From Burkholderiales bacterium (GTDB lineage Bacteria; Pseudomonadota; Gammaproteobacteria; Burkholderiales; SG8-39), in assembly GCA_919902965.1 (NCBI GenBank), contig CAKKSJ010000276.1, positions 1 to 33,591 of the forward strand: 33,591 nucleotides of DNA, written 5' to 3'. Both the position numbers and the translations under genes were made by a program. Under the pieces are notes generated by a model. It saw nothing but the letters and a program-made list of their open reading frames with translations. It did not search any database and was not told the DNA's origin. Shown one piece after another: positions 9,563-18,409 of this stretch. The stretch's first letter is position 1. The number at the start of each line of letters is the position of its first letter.

Positions 9563-11267
9563 TTCCTTGCATGCCCTTCAGGCGCGGGAGTTCGAGTTGC
9601 AGCGGTTTGATCAGCTTGCGGCTGCGCAGGTAGCGCGCCATCAGATCCCAGATCGGCTCGCCGCCCCTCGCTTTCGCTTCTGCCGATACCGGTGCCCAGC
9701 CCGCGACTTTGTATATCTTGGCCGCTTCCAGCGGCTTGCCCTTGATCGACATGCCGCTGATGCGCGCACCGGATTTCCCGTTGGGATCGCAGGTATAGCG
9801 CAAGCCGCCCACGCGCACCATGTCGCCGCCCTGCTGATAGTAGGGATCGGGATTGAACAGATTGTAGCCCACGTCTTCGAGGATAATCTTGACCGTTTCG
9901 CCCGTCATTTCGGTCACGGTGGTGTAGGGGTAGGTGATCGCCGTCTGGTCCAGCAGATGTTCCATCAGGATGGGCTCGCCCGGCAGCATGCTGGTGCCCC
10001 AGCGGAAGCCGGGCGAAAAGGCGATAGGCGTATCTTTTTCCGCCATCAGGCCCTCGAGTATCAATTGATCGAAGGTGCCGTTGAAACTGCCGCGGCGGTA
10101 AAGCAGGCCTTCGGTCAGCGCGAGCTTTTCGCCGAGCTTTTCCGCATAGGGCGCGCGCGCCTTGCGGATCAGCGCCTCCATTTCCGGGTCGGCGGGGAGC
10201 AGGTTGGCGAACACCGGCAGCAGCTTGTAGCGGAAATCCGCAAGCTTGCCGCTTTTGACTTCGAAATCCAGTACGCCGAGGAATTTGCCGTTGGATCCGG
10301 CGTTGGTGACCAGGGTCTTGCCGCCGGCGTTGCTCACGATGGTCGGCGCAGGCACGCCGTCGTGGGTATGCCCGCCGAGTATCGCATCGATGCCGCGCAC
10401 GCGCGTGGCGAGCTTGAGATCCACGTCCATGCCGTTGTGCGAGAGCAGGATCACCGCCTGCGCGCCCTTGGCGCGCGCCTCATCGACGGTTTTCTGCAGG
10501 GTTTCTTCCTGGATGCCGAAACTCCAGTCCGGAATCATGTAACGCGGATTGGCGATGGGCGTATACGGAAACGCCTGGCCGACGATGGCTACCGGCACGC
10601 CGTTCATGTTCTTGATGACATAGGGCGGGAACACCGCGTCGCCGAAGTCGGCGGTCTTGATGTTCTGCGCGAGGAAATCGATCCTGCCCTTGAAGTCGCG
10701 GTCCACGATTTGCTTGACGCGCGCGGCGCCGAGGGTGAATTCCCAGTGCCCGGTCATCACGTCCACGCCCAGCAGTTTGCAGGCATCGACCATGTCCTGG
10801 CCCTGGGTCCACAAGGCGGTGGCCGAGCCCTGCCAGGTGTCGCCGCCATCGAGCAGCAGCGCGCCGGGGCGATCCGCCTTCAGCTGCTTTACCAGGGTGG
10901 CGAGATGGGCGAAACCGCCGACCTTGCCGTAAGTCCTGGCAGCCGGTTCGAAATCGAGGAAAGTGAAAGCGTGCGCCTCGGCCGTTCCCGCCTTGATGCC
11001 GAAATGCCGCAGCAATGCCTCGCCCACCAGGTGGGGCGGCCGGCCGCTCATACCTGCAACGCCGAGATTGACGTTCGGCTCGCGAAACCGCAGCGGCAGG
11101 AGCTGCGCGTGGCAGTCGGTAAAGTGCAGGAAATGCACATTGCCGAAACGCGGCAGATCGTACAAGCGCGCCGCTGCCTGCGCCTGCGCGCGCCCGGAAA
11201 AATGCGCCAGGGGCAGGCCGCAGGCGGCGGCCATTCCCATTACATGCAGGAACTCGCGCCGGTTCAC
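9546..11267 (-). CDS. soxB: thiosulfohydrolase SoxB
   Basis: Tat signal MNRREFLHVMGMAAACG; FLHFTDCHAQLLPL, DGGDTWQGSATALWTQGQDMVDACKLLGVDVMTGHWEFTLG, GGHTHDGVP metallophosphoesterase/5'-nucleotidase motifs typical of SoxB. Confidence 0.96.
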   Translation of the reverse strand: MNRREFLHVMGMAAACGLPLAHFSGRAQAQAAARLYDLPRFGNVHFLHFTDCHAQLLPLRFREPNVNLGVAGMSGRPPHLVGEALLRHFGIKAGTAEAHAFTFLDFEPAARTYGKVGGFAHLATLVKQLKADRPGALLLDGGDTWQGSATALWTQGQDMVDACKLLGVDVMTGHWEFTLGAARVKQIVDRDFKGRIDFLAQNIKTADFGDAVFPPYVIKNMNGVPVAIVGQAFPYTPIANPRYMIPDWSFGIQEETLQKTVDEARAKGAQAVILLSHNGMDVDLKLATRVRGIDAILGGHTHDGVPAPTIVSNAGGKTLVTNAGSNGKFLGVLDFEVKSGKLADFRYKLLPVFANLLPADPEMEALIRKARAPYAEKLGEKLALTEGLLYRRGSFNGTFDQLILEGLMAEKDTPIAFSPGFRWGTSMLPGEPILMEHLLDQTAITYPYTTVTEMTGETVKIILEDVGYNLFNPDPYYQQGGDMVRVGGLRYTCDPNGKSGARISGMSIKGKPLEAAKIYKVAGWAPVSAEAKARGGEPIWDLMARYLRSRKLIKPLQLELPRLKGMQGNDGLA

Positions 11268-11280
11268 GCTCCGACGCGCT

Positions 11281-11904
11281 TTACTTGTTTACCGGCGAGT
11301 TTGGATCGAGCAGGAGGGCGACCAGGTCCTTGATCTGCGTCTCGGTCAATGTACCGGAATGACCCAAGCGCGGCATGTTGGAACACAGATTGAACGCCTT
11401 GGCGTTGTAGATCTTGCCGTACACGTACTTCTGCACATCCGGGCCGTAGCCGCGGATCTTGCCGAAGTGGAGCAGGCTGTTGCCGATGTCGCCGAAGGAA
11501 GTCGTGGCCGGTCCGATCTGGTGGCAGTTGTAGCAGCTGCCGCCGTTCGGCTCACCGCGCGAGGTCTTCCCGAGCTTGTCCTTCCAGGTCATGGCGCGCC
11601 CGCGCTGTGCGATTTTCTCGCCCGCTTTCCAGTCGCCCAGGAACTTGCCGTCCGCCGGATACTTGATCGTCGCGAGCTGGTCCTGCTGCAGGCGTTCGCC
11701 TACATCCTTGGGCGGGTTGTTGCGGCTGCGATTGCATATGGTCTGCAAGGTGTCTTCGTCCAGCCGGTCTTTGCCGGCGATGCCTTTGGCGTGGAAATCC
11801 CGCTTCATCATGTTGATGGCCTGAGCACGGTAGTCCTGGGCCTGCGCCGCGAACGCGATGGCCAGGGTTACGGCGCCGAATATCGATGCTTGAAATGTTT
11901 TCAT
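11281..11904 (-). CDS. soxX: c-type cytochrome SoxX
   Basis: Signal peptide; CYNCHQIGP heme motif; RGRAMTWKDKLGKTSRGEPNGGSCYNCHQIG; next to soxA and soxB. Confidence 0.93.
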   Translation of the reverse strand: MKTFQASIFGAVTLAIAFAAQAQDYRAQAINMMKRDFHAKGIAGKDRLDEDTLQTICNRSRNNPPKDVGERLQQDQLATIKYPADGKFLGDWKAGEKIAQRGRAMTWKDKLGKTSRGEPNGGSCYNCHQIGPATTSFGDIGNSLLHFGKIRGYGPDVQKYVYGKIYNAKAFNLCSNMPRLGHSGTLTETQIKDLVALLLDPNSPVNK

Positions 11905-11919
11905 GTTATTTCCCTCCGG

Positions 11920-12765
11920 CTAGCGCTTGATTCCCGGGCCCGAATACCGGTTCCCGTTGGCGTTGACGCCCATATAGGTCAGAAGGTCCGCGATGGTCTC
12001 GGACGCGTATCCCGGCTCGGGAAAGCGCTGCTGGCGGAAACAGTCGTTCATGCGCCATTGCAGCGTATGCATCAGGCCGCCGGTCATGCGATAGCCGGGC
12101 CAGCCCTGGAACGCGCGATTCGCCCCCTCTTTCTTGCTGAGGTTGGGCAGGTTCTGCGTACGTATGCGCTTGCCGTCCTCGCCGTGACAGCTGGCGCAGG
12201 AAAAATCCCAGGGCCCGGCGCGGTAATTGAATATTTCCTCGCCGATCTTGTAGGCTTCACGTTCCATTGCATGTTTCTGCGGGACGGCGATTTTCATGCC
12301 GCGCGATTGCGCGGCTACGTAGGTGACCAGCGCCACCGGAGCGGGTACGTATGCGCCATTGCTAAAGGGCTTCTTGGCGAGATCCGCCTCCTTGAATCCC
12401 TGCAGCGTCACCATGCAATAGACGATGCGCCGCTCGGCATCCATCATCTGGCCCGCGTCGGCAAAGTAGCGCGGCATCTTGACATAGGCGCCCTTCACTA
12501 CGCCGGGTCCCAGGCCCAGGTCGCATTTCTCCAGCGAGGCGTTCTTCGGCCCGCGCTTGGCTTTCCACAATTCCTCGCCCTTGGCTTCGAACAACTCGGC
12601 GGGACTCGCTTCCGCCATCATTTTGTTGAATTTCTCGAACTCGGCCGCGACCCGATCGACTTTTGCCGCCGCCTTCTTGGGCGCGGCGGTTTGCTGGGCC
12701 TGCGCGGCGCACGCCAGGGCCAGACCGGACAGCGCAACGACTACCCTTAGCTTGATGCTTGACAT
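11920..12765 (-). CDS. soxA: diheme/monoheme cytochrome SoxA (single CxxCH seen)
   Basis: Signal peptide; CDLGLGPGVVKGAYVKMPRYFADAGQMMDAERRIVYCMV and CASCHGEDGKRIRTQNLPNL; a Cys remains at the first site but only one CxxCH is present. Confidence 0.94.
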   Translation of the reverse strand: MSSIKLRVVVALSGLALACAAQAQQTAAPKKAAAKVDRVAAEFEKFNKMMAEASPAELFEAKGEELWKAKRGPKNASLEKCDLGLGPGVVKGAYVKMPRYFADAGQMMDAERRIVYCMVTLQGFKEADLAKKPFSNGAYVPAPVALVTYVAAQSRGMKIAVPQKHAMEREAYKIGEEIFNYRAGPWDFSCASCHGEDGKRIRTQNLPNLSKKEGANRAFQGWPGYRMTGGLMHTLQWRMNDCFRQQRFPEPGYASETIADLLTYMGVNANGNRYSGPGIKR

Positions 12766-12855
12766 GGAATCCTCCTCCAAAGTTTTTTGCCTGCCGCGCG
12801 GGACTGTTTGCCCGGCGCGCCTCCTGCACCCACTCTTGGGGTGGGTTGTGACGCT

Positions 12856-13167
12856 TCAGTTAATCGTAGCCTCGTCAGTGCGTTTATCGCCCTTGTTGTC
12901 GGTCCAGATGATCTGAATCTTGTCGCCTTTCTTGCCGCCTTTGAAATTGAACTCGAGAAACGGGTTCTTCGCTATCGCGGGTCCCCAGGTCGCCGACAGC
13001 ACTTCCTTGCCTTGCCAGCTTGCGCTGACATGCTGGATGAAGTGGGCGGGTATGGGCTTGCCGGCGCTGTCCTTGCGCTGGCCGGTCTCCATCTCGTGGG
13101 CCATCAATACTTTTACGTTTACACCGCCGTCTTTGGCGGTGGCGCGGATGCGCATCGGATCTGCCAT
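12856..13167 (-). CDS. soxZ: thiosulfate oxidation carrier complex protein SoxZ
   Basis: MADPMRIRATAKDGGVNVKVLMAHEMETGQRKDSAGKPIPAHFIQHV... typical SoxZ. Confidence 0.95.
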   Translation of the reverse strand: MADPMRIRATAKDGGVNVKVLMAHEMETGQRKDSAGKPIPAHFIQHVSASWQGKEVLSATWGPAIAKNPFLEFNFKGGKKGDKIQIIWTDNKGDKRTDEATIN

Positions 13168-13256
13168 GTTGCTCCTCCTGTTTTAGTCCCGGCATAACGC
13201 GCTGCGCGCGTCAGCCTCGTCTGGAATTTCGTTATTCCCCAGCCTATCGGTGGCGC

Positions 13257-13727
13257 TCAGCCGCCGCATCCGCCGATGGTGACTTTGATCTCTTTCTTGG
13301 TGATGTAGTACTTGCCCTGCGCCTTCACCAGTACATGCACATCGGTCGTTTGCGCCAATTTCACGCGCGTGCTCACCGAGGCTGCGGTTCCGGAGGGGAT
13401 GTTGAAGCTTGCGGCCAGCGCGGTCGGGTTCTTGGCGATCAAAAACGCGATCGATTCCGTGCCCGGGATATTGCTTAGCGCGGCGACCGGCACCACGGCG
13501 CCGTTCTCGGCGATTTCCGGCGCGGTCATTACGATGTCATTGGAATTGGCGGGATTGCCGGCGCCGAGTGCGTCCAGCGCGTCCTTTATGCTCTTCGCCG
13601 CGTATGCCTTTTGGTTCCACTCAGCGGCCTGCGCCGGGCCCGGTCGAAGCAGTCCGGCCGCGGCGAGCATGGTGAACAGGCCGGCGCCGCCACCCGCGCG
13701 TAGTACGTTTCTGCGTGTTTGATTCAT
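13257..13727 (-). CDS. soxY: thiosulfate oxidation carrier protein SoxY
   Basis: Tat-like TRRNVLRAGG signal; C-terminal swinging arm VTIGGCGG. Confidence 0.96.
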   Translation of the reverse strand: MNQTRRNVLRAGGGAGLFTMLAAAGLLRPGPAQAAEWNQKAYAAKSIKDALDALGAGNPANSNDIVMTAPEIAENGAVVPVAALSNIPGTESIAFLIAKNPTALAASFNIPSGTAASVSTRVKLAQTTDVHVLVKAQGKYYITKKEIKVTIGGCGG

Positions 13728-13937
13728 GTCTCCTCCTTGGTTCTGGAAATTCTAAAAATATTTTCGGCAGGCTTCTTGGAGCTTGTCGCCGGCATGATAA
13801 CCATGATCCGGACACGCAGCGCTTCGAGTTTTTCTATGCGTACATTAACTGAGTTTGGGACGGAAAGAAAACCACGCCGCGTGCGCTTGAGTCTGTGCCG
13901 CCCGCGCCGCTTCCTTTCAAATCCGCAAATCAGCTGC

Positions 13938-14378
13938 TCACGGCTTGATGTAGACATAGCCCTCGCGGGACTGCAGCTTCGCAAGTTCGCCCACGCCCGA
14001 GGGAACAAATTTCGCCTCCGGAATGAACTGGTTTTTGTTCAGCTTGCGGCTACTCAGGGTAATTTCGCACACGTCGAAAGTCACGCCTTTGGCCGCAAGC
14101 TCCTCCACCTTGATATTATAGGGATTGCCGTTCTTGTCCTTGGCATTTTCCATGAGGAAATCCACGCCGCGCGCATGGCTCACGATCACGATCCTGGCCG
14201 TCGGGTCTACGCTCAGATGGTTGCCGACGTTGCGCATTACCGCAGCAGCATTGGCGGAGTCGTTGATGTGATAGACGGCCTTGTCGGGTCCGAAGCCGCG
14301 CATCGAGGCGCAGCCGCTCAGACTGATGGCAGCGACCGCTGCGAGTATCAAGATGCCACGCCGGCACAGGTTTGTCAT
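13938..14378 (-). CDS. DsrE/F-fold predicted lipoprotein
   Basis: MTNLCRRGILILAAVAAISLSGCASM lipobox; KAVYHINDSANAAAVMRNVGNHLSVDPTARIVIVSHARGVDFLMENAKDKNGNPYNIKVEELAAKGVTFDVCEITL DsrE-like; RBS ggagga upstream of the ATG. Confidence 0.8.
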   Translation of the reverse strand: MTNLCRRGILILAAVAAISLSGCASMRGFGPDKAVYHINDSANAAAVMRNVGNHLSVDPTARIVIVSHARGVDFLMENAKDKNGNPYNIKVEELAAKGVTFDVCEITLSSRKLNKNQFIPEAKFVPSGVGELAKLQSREGYVYIKP

Positions 14379-14622
14379 TTGTGTTTCCTCCAGTAATTGT
14401 GCTGATCCTTCAACACTGTTGCCCGGCATGTTATTGACCTGCGCTGCTGCCATCGACAACGAGAGCCCCGGAAAAACGCTGTGCTGTCCCCCGGGGCGGC
14501 CGCCAGCATAACCGGGTTCGTCTTGAACAGCAAGCACCCGAATATCCTTCGACGCGCAGGCCGTGGCGAGTGGCAGGCGCATTCCTTTTCGGCTAGTATT
14601 TGCGGCGTTCAGGAGCAATCTG

Positions 14623-15066
14623 TTGAAGAAGACCCTCTTTGCCACGCCACAGGATGCGGAAGCCGCGTTTTATGAAGCGCTCCAGCGCGCCGACCTGGAT
14701 GCGATGATGGAGGTCTGGGCCGAGGACGAGGAGGTGAGCTGCATCCATCCCGGCGGGGCGCGCCTCAGCGGAATCGAGCAGGTGCGCGAAAACTGGGCGC
14801 AGATCTTCAAGTCCGGACAGCGCCTGCAGGTCCAGCTGTCGGATCTGCTCATCGTGTCCGGCGCGATGTTCTCGCTGCATAGCCTGCACGAAAACATACT
14901 GGTGCTGGGCGGACAAGGCGAGGGCGCGCGCCGCATCGTGGTCACGACCAACGCCTACCTGCGCGCAGGCGGCGGCTGGCGCATGGTGCTGCACCACGCG
15001 TCGCACTCGCCCGCGCCCGTGGTGCGCCGCGAGCTTCCGCTGGAAGCGCCCAAAGTGCTGCATTGA
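14623..15066 (+). CDS. SnoaL/NTF2-like (DUF4440-type) protein
   Basis: DAEAAFYEALQRADLDAMMEVWAEDEEVSCIHPGGARLSGIEQVRENWAQIF...; TTG start 7 nt after AGGAG. Confidence 0.8.
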   Translation: MKKTLFATPQDAEAAFYEALQRADLDAMMEVWAEDEEVSCIHPGGARLSGIEQVRENWAQIFKSGQRLQVQLSDLLIVSGAMFSLHSLHENILVLGGQGEGARRIVVTTNAYLRAGGGWRMVLHHASHSPAPVVRRELPLEAPKVLH

Positions 15067-16036
15067 TTGCCGCATCAGGCGTTTACGCCGCGCCGCGCTG
15101 GCTGCGCGGCAGCCACGCGCAGACCATCTATCCCGCCCTGTTCCTGCGTGCATCGCCGCCGCGCTACCGGCGCGTACGCTGGGACACGCCCGACGGCGAT
15201 TTCATCGACCTGGATTTTGTGGATGGTGGCGCCGCCGGCGCGCCGTGCGTCGCCTTGTTCCACGGACTCGAAGGCGATTCGTCCAGCCACTATGCCGTGG
15301 CGCTGATGCGCGCGCTCGCGCGCGCTGGAACGGCGTGGTGGTGCATTTTCGCGGCTGCAGCGGCGAAATCAACCGCCTGCCGCGCGCCTATCATTCCGGC
15401 GACGCGCCCGAGATTGGCTGGATCCTCGCACGCCTGGCGCTGGAGGCAACACCGCTGTTTGCAGCGGGCGTATCCCTGGGCGGCAACGCATTGCTCAAAT
15501 GGCTGGGCGAGAGCGGAACCGGGGCGCGCCGCCACCTGCATGCGGCTGCAGCGGTGTCGGCGCCGCTGGACCTGATGGCGGCCGGGACGGCGCTGGGGCG
15601 GGGGCTGAACCTGATTTACACGCGCATGTTCCTCGCCAGCCTGCGTAGCAAAAGCCTGCACAAACTCGAACGCTATCCCGGCCTGTTCGATCGCGCCAGG
15701 ATGCTCGCGGCGCGCACGCTGCGCGAGTTCGACGATGTCGTCACGGCGCCGCTGCACGGTTTTCGCGATAGCGACGATTACTGGACGCGCGCCAGTGCGA
15801 AGCCCGTACTCGCCGGCGTGCGCGTGCCGGCGCTGGTGCTCAATTCTAGAAACGATCCGTTTCTGCCTGCGTCCTGTCTGCCGCGGCCGGAGGATGTGTC
15901 AGCCGCAGTGCAGCTCGAGCGGCCCGAAGAGGGCGGCCATGCCGGATTTGCCGGCGGCGCGTTTCCGGGCAATCTCGACTGGCTGCCGCTGCGCCTGCTG
16001 GCGTTTTTTGGCAGCCATCTACACCCGGTGCGTTAA
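15063..16036 (+). pseudogene. YheT/EstA-like alpha/beta hydrolase split across two frames
   Basis: Frame 1 (15063-~15327): PRWLRGSHAQTIYPALFLR...VALFHGLEGDSSSHYAVALMRALARAG; frame 2 (~15326-16036): WNGVVVHFRGCSGEINRLPRAYHSGDAPEIGWILARL...AAGVSLGGNALLKWLGE. Continuity is lost at gcgcgctggaacgg (about 15321-15332). Confidence 0.8.
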
Positions 16037-16072
16037 AATGCAGCTCCTTCATTTTCAAGCAGCGCAGCGCCC

Positions 16073-17449
16073 ATGAGGTCCGTCCCCGCAGAGATTTTCA
16101 AGGCCTATGACATACGCGGTATCGTCGGGCGCACGCTCACCCCCGCAATCGTCGCCGCCATCGGCCGCGCGCTCGGATCGGAAGCGCGTGCGCGATCGCA
16201 AACGGCGCTTGCCATCGGCCGCGACGGCAGGCTGTCCGGCCCCGAATTGTCCGGCGCGCTGGCGCAGGGCTTGTGCGCTGCCGGGGTCGACGTCATCGAC
16301 ATCGGCATGGCGGCCACGCCCATGGGCTATTTTGCCGCGCATCACCTGGGCTGCGGCAGCGTGGTCATGGTCACGGGCAGCCACAATCCGCCTGACTACA
16401 ACGGCCTCAAGATGGTGCTCGGCGGGGTGACGCTGGCGCTCGATGACATCCAGCGCCTGCGCGCGCGGATCGAGGCCGGCGATTTTTCGAAAGGCGCTGG
16501 AAGCCGCACGACGGCCGATGTGCGTGAAGCTTATCTCGCGCGCATCGCATCCGACGTCAAGCTCGCGCGGCCCATGCGCATCGTCATCGACTGCGGCAAT
16601 GGCGTGGCCGGCGCGAGCGCGCCCGAGCTGTTCCGCCGCCTGGGCTGCACGGTGAGCGAGCTCTATTGCGAGGTCGACGGCAATTTCCCGAATCATCATC
16701 CCGATCCGTCCAAGCCGCATAACCTGCAGGAGCTGATCGCGGCGGTACGCGATACAGATGCAGAGCTGGGCCTTGCGTTCGATGGCGACGGCGACCGCCT
16801 CGGCGTGGTCACCAGGGATGGCAATATCATTTATCCCGACCGGCAGCTGATGCTGTTCGCCGACGACGTGCTCAAGCGCAACCCGGGCGCGGAGATCATT
16901 TACGACGTCAAGTGCACGCGCCGGCTCGCCCTCTGGATCAGCGAGCGCGGCGGCAAGCCGCTGATGTGGAAAACCGGGCATTCGCTGGTCAAGGCGAAAA
17001 TGAAGGAGCGCCATTCGCCCCTCGCCGGCGAGATGAGCGGGCATATATTCTTCGGCGAGCGCTGGTACGGTTTCGACGACGCGCAGTACGTGGGCGCGCG
17101 GCTGCTGGAAATCCTCAGCCGCCACACCGACCCGGACGCGGTGCTCGACGCGCTGCCCGACTCGATCAACACACCCGAGCTTAACTGGAAGCTTGCCGAA
17201 GGCGAGCCGCAGCGTCTGATCGAGGCGCTGCAGCACAGCGCGCGCTTTCCCGGCGCGCGCGAAGTCATCAAGCTCGACGGCCTGCGCGTGGAATACGCCG
17301 ACGGTTTCGGCCTCGCGCGCGCGTCCAACACCACGCCGGTGATCGTGCTGCGCTTCGAGGGCGACACGCAGGCGGCGCTAGAACGCATCCAGGCGGAATT
17401 CCGCGCCGTGCTGCAGGCGGCCAAGCCCGGCGCGCAACTGCCTTTTTAG
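16073..17449 (+). CDS. phosphomannomutase/phosphoglucomutase
   Basis: FKAYDIRGIVG, VMVTGSHNPPDYNGLK, GLAFDGDGDRLGVV, GEMSGHIFF motifs of the alpha-D-phosphohexomutase family. Confidence 0.95.
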   Translation: MRSVPAEIFKAYDIRGIVGRTLTPAIVAAIGRALGSEARARSQTALAIGRDGRLSGPELSGALAQGLCAAGVDVIDIGMAATPMGYFAAHHLGCGSVVMVTGSHNPPDYNGLKMVLGGVTLALDDIQRLRARIEAGDFSKGAGSRTTADVREAYLARIASDVKLARPMRIVIDCGNGVAGASAPELFRRLGCTVSELYCEVDGNFPNHHPDPSKPHNLQELIAAVRDTDAELGLAFDGDGDRLGVVTRDGNIIYPDRQLMLFADDVLKRNPGAEIIYDVKCTRRLALWISERGGKPLMWKTGHSLVKAKMKERHSPLAGEMSGHIFFGERWYGFDDAQYVGARLLEILSRHTDPDAVLDALPDSINTPELNWKLAEGEPQRLIEALQHSARFPGAREVIKLDGLRVEYADGFGLARASNTTPVIVLRFEGDTQAALERIQAEFRAVLQAAKPGAQLPF

Positions 17450-17608
17450 GCAGCGGACGTTTATTGTATAGAGCTTGGGGGCGGCGCGCGGCCGCGTGTA
17501 GGCATGGATCCCGCAGACCGTACAAAAGTGGTGCTTTGCGAGCATGGTTCCAAATTGATAGGTGCCGAGCTCGTCTAGACCCGACACAAGCCGAAAGAGG
17601 GCGTGCTC
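17447..17608 (-). pseudogene. 3' fragment of a GFA (CENP-V/glutathione-dependent formaldehyde-activating) family gene
   Basis: EHALFRLVSGLDELGTYQFGTMLAKHHFCTVCGIHAYTRPRAAPKLYTINVRCL matches the C-terminal half of GFA proteins (CxxCG, PR..P....NVRCL); the N-terminal half and a proper end are missing. Confidence 0.7.
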
Positions 17609-17612
17609 CTTT

Positions 17613-18341
17613 TCACGCGTTCCCTTCAAACGCAGGTTCGGGGCGCCATTTGACAAGCGCCTCCTCTGCCGCCGCCCGCGCGTGTATGGTCGTGGTATCA
17701 AACAGCGGTACCACGGAATCCTGCTGGCTGACGAGAAGAGATATTTCCGTGCAGCCGAGAATAATGGCCTGCGCGCCTTGTGATGCCAGGCTATCCATGA
17801 CGCGTCGATACGCGCTGCGGGACTCGGGCAGAACAAGCCCTAAACACAGTTCTTCGTAAATGATGCGATGGATGGTCTTGCGGTCTTCCGCTTTCGGGAC
17901 GATCACTTGCAGCCCGTGACGTTCGCTCAAGCGGTCGCGGTAGAAGGCATCTTCCATCGTGAACCGCGTCCCGAGCAGGCCGACGCTGGAGTGGCCCGCC
18001 CGTTTGATTTCCGCTGCGGTCGGATCGGCGATGTGAAGCAATGGAATGCTGACAGCCGACTCAATGCTGGGGGCTACTTTGTGCATGGTGTTCGTGCATA
18101 AGACCAGGAATTCCGCACCGGCAGTCTCGAGCGAGCGAGCCGCTTTGGCCAAAACGGCTCCGGCAGCTTCCCAGTTGCCGGCATGCTGAAATTGCTCGAT
18201 GTCATGGAAGTCGACACTGTAGAGAAGCAATTTTGCCGAATGCAATCCACCCAGGCGGTCTTTGATCGTCTCGTTGATCAGCCGGTAATACGGAACTGTC
18301 GACTCCCAACTCATGCCGCCGATCAAACCGATGATTTTCAA
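17613..18341 (-). CDS. aspartate/glutamate racemase family protein
   Basis: LKIIGLIGGMSWESTVPYYRLINE, FLVLCTNTMHKVA, IILGCTEISLLV; TTG start at 18341. Confidence 0.92.
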   Translation of the reverse strand: MKIIGLIGGMSWESTVPYYRLINETIKDRLGGLHSAKLLLYSVDFHDIEQFQHAGNWEAAGAVLAKAARSLETAGAEFLVLCTNTMHKVAPSIESAVSIPLLHIADPTAAEIKRAGHSSVGLLGTRFTMEDAFYRDRLSERHGLQVIVPKAEDRKTIHRIIYEELCLGLVLPESRSAYRRVMDSLASQGAQAIILGCTEISLLVSQQDSVVPLFDTTTIHARAAAEEALVKWRPEPAFEGNA

Positions 18342-18355
18342 GTACGCTCTCCAGT

Positions 18356-18409
18356 GGTCAATGCTGACGCGCAAGCTTTCCTTCAGCGGCGCGCAATGGA
18401 TGCTTGAGC
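18356..18409 (-). repeat. attC-like recombination site of the C39-like cassette
   Basis: Minus strand GCTCAAGCATCCATTGCGCGCCGCTGAAGGAAAGCTTGCGCGTCAGCA|TTGACC; R''-like GCTCAA complements the cassette start TTGAGC at 18829. Confidence 0.55.

Noticed and set aside
9390-11333. 647-aa plus-strand ORF antisense to soxB
   Set aside because: Shadow ORF in GC-rich DNA; soxB on the opposite strand has clear motifs and the antisense translation has no recognisable domain.
10963-12750. 595-aa plus-strand ORF antisense to soxX/soxA
   Set aside because: Same reason; spans several real genes on the other strand.
16055-17236. 393-aa minus-strand ORF
   Set aside because: Antisense to phosphomannomutase.
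17438-17453. ctgcct-tttt-aggcag hairpin at the phosphomannomutase stop considered as an attC arm or terminator
   Set aside because: Too short (6-bp stem) and no flanking R-type boxes or T-tract; probably incidental.
17613-17660. Possible attC after the Asp/Glu racemase (TGTCAAATGGCGCCCCGAACCTGCGTTTGAAGG)
   Set aside because: Only about 31 bp and R'' differs from the expected GGTCAA; treated as a deletion scar, not a site.
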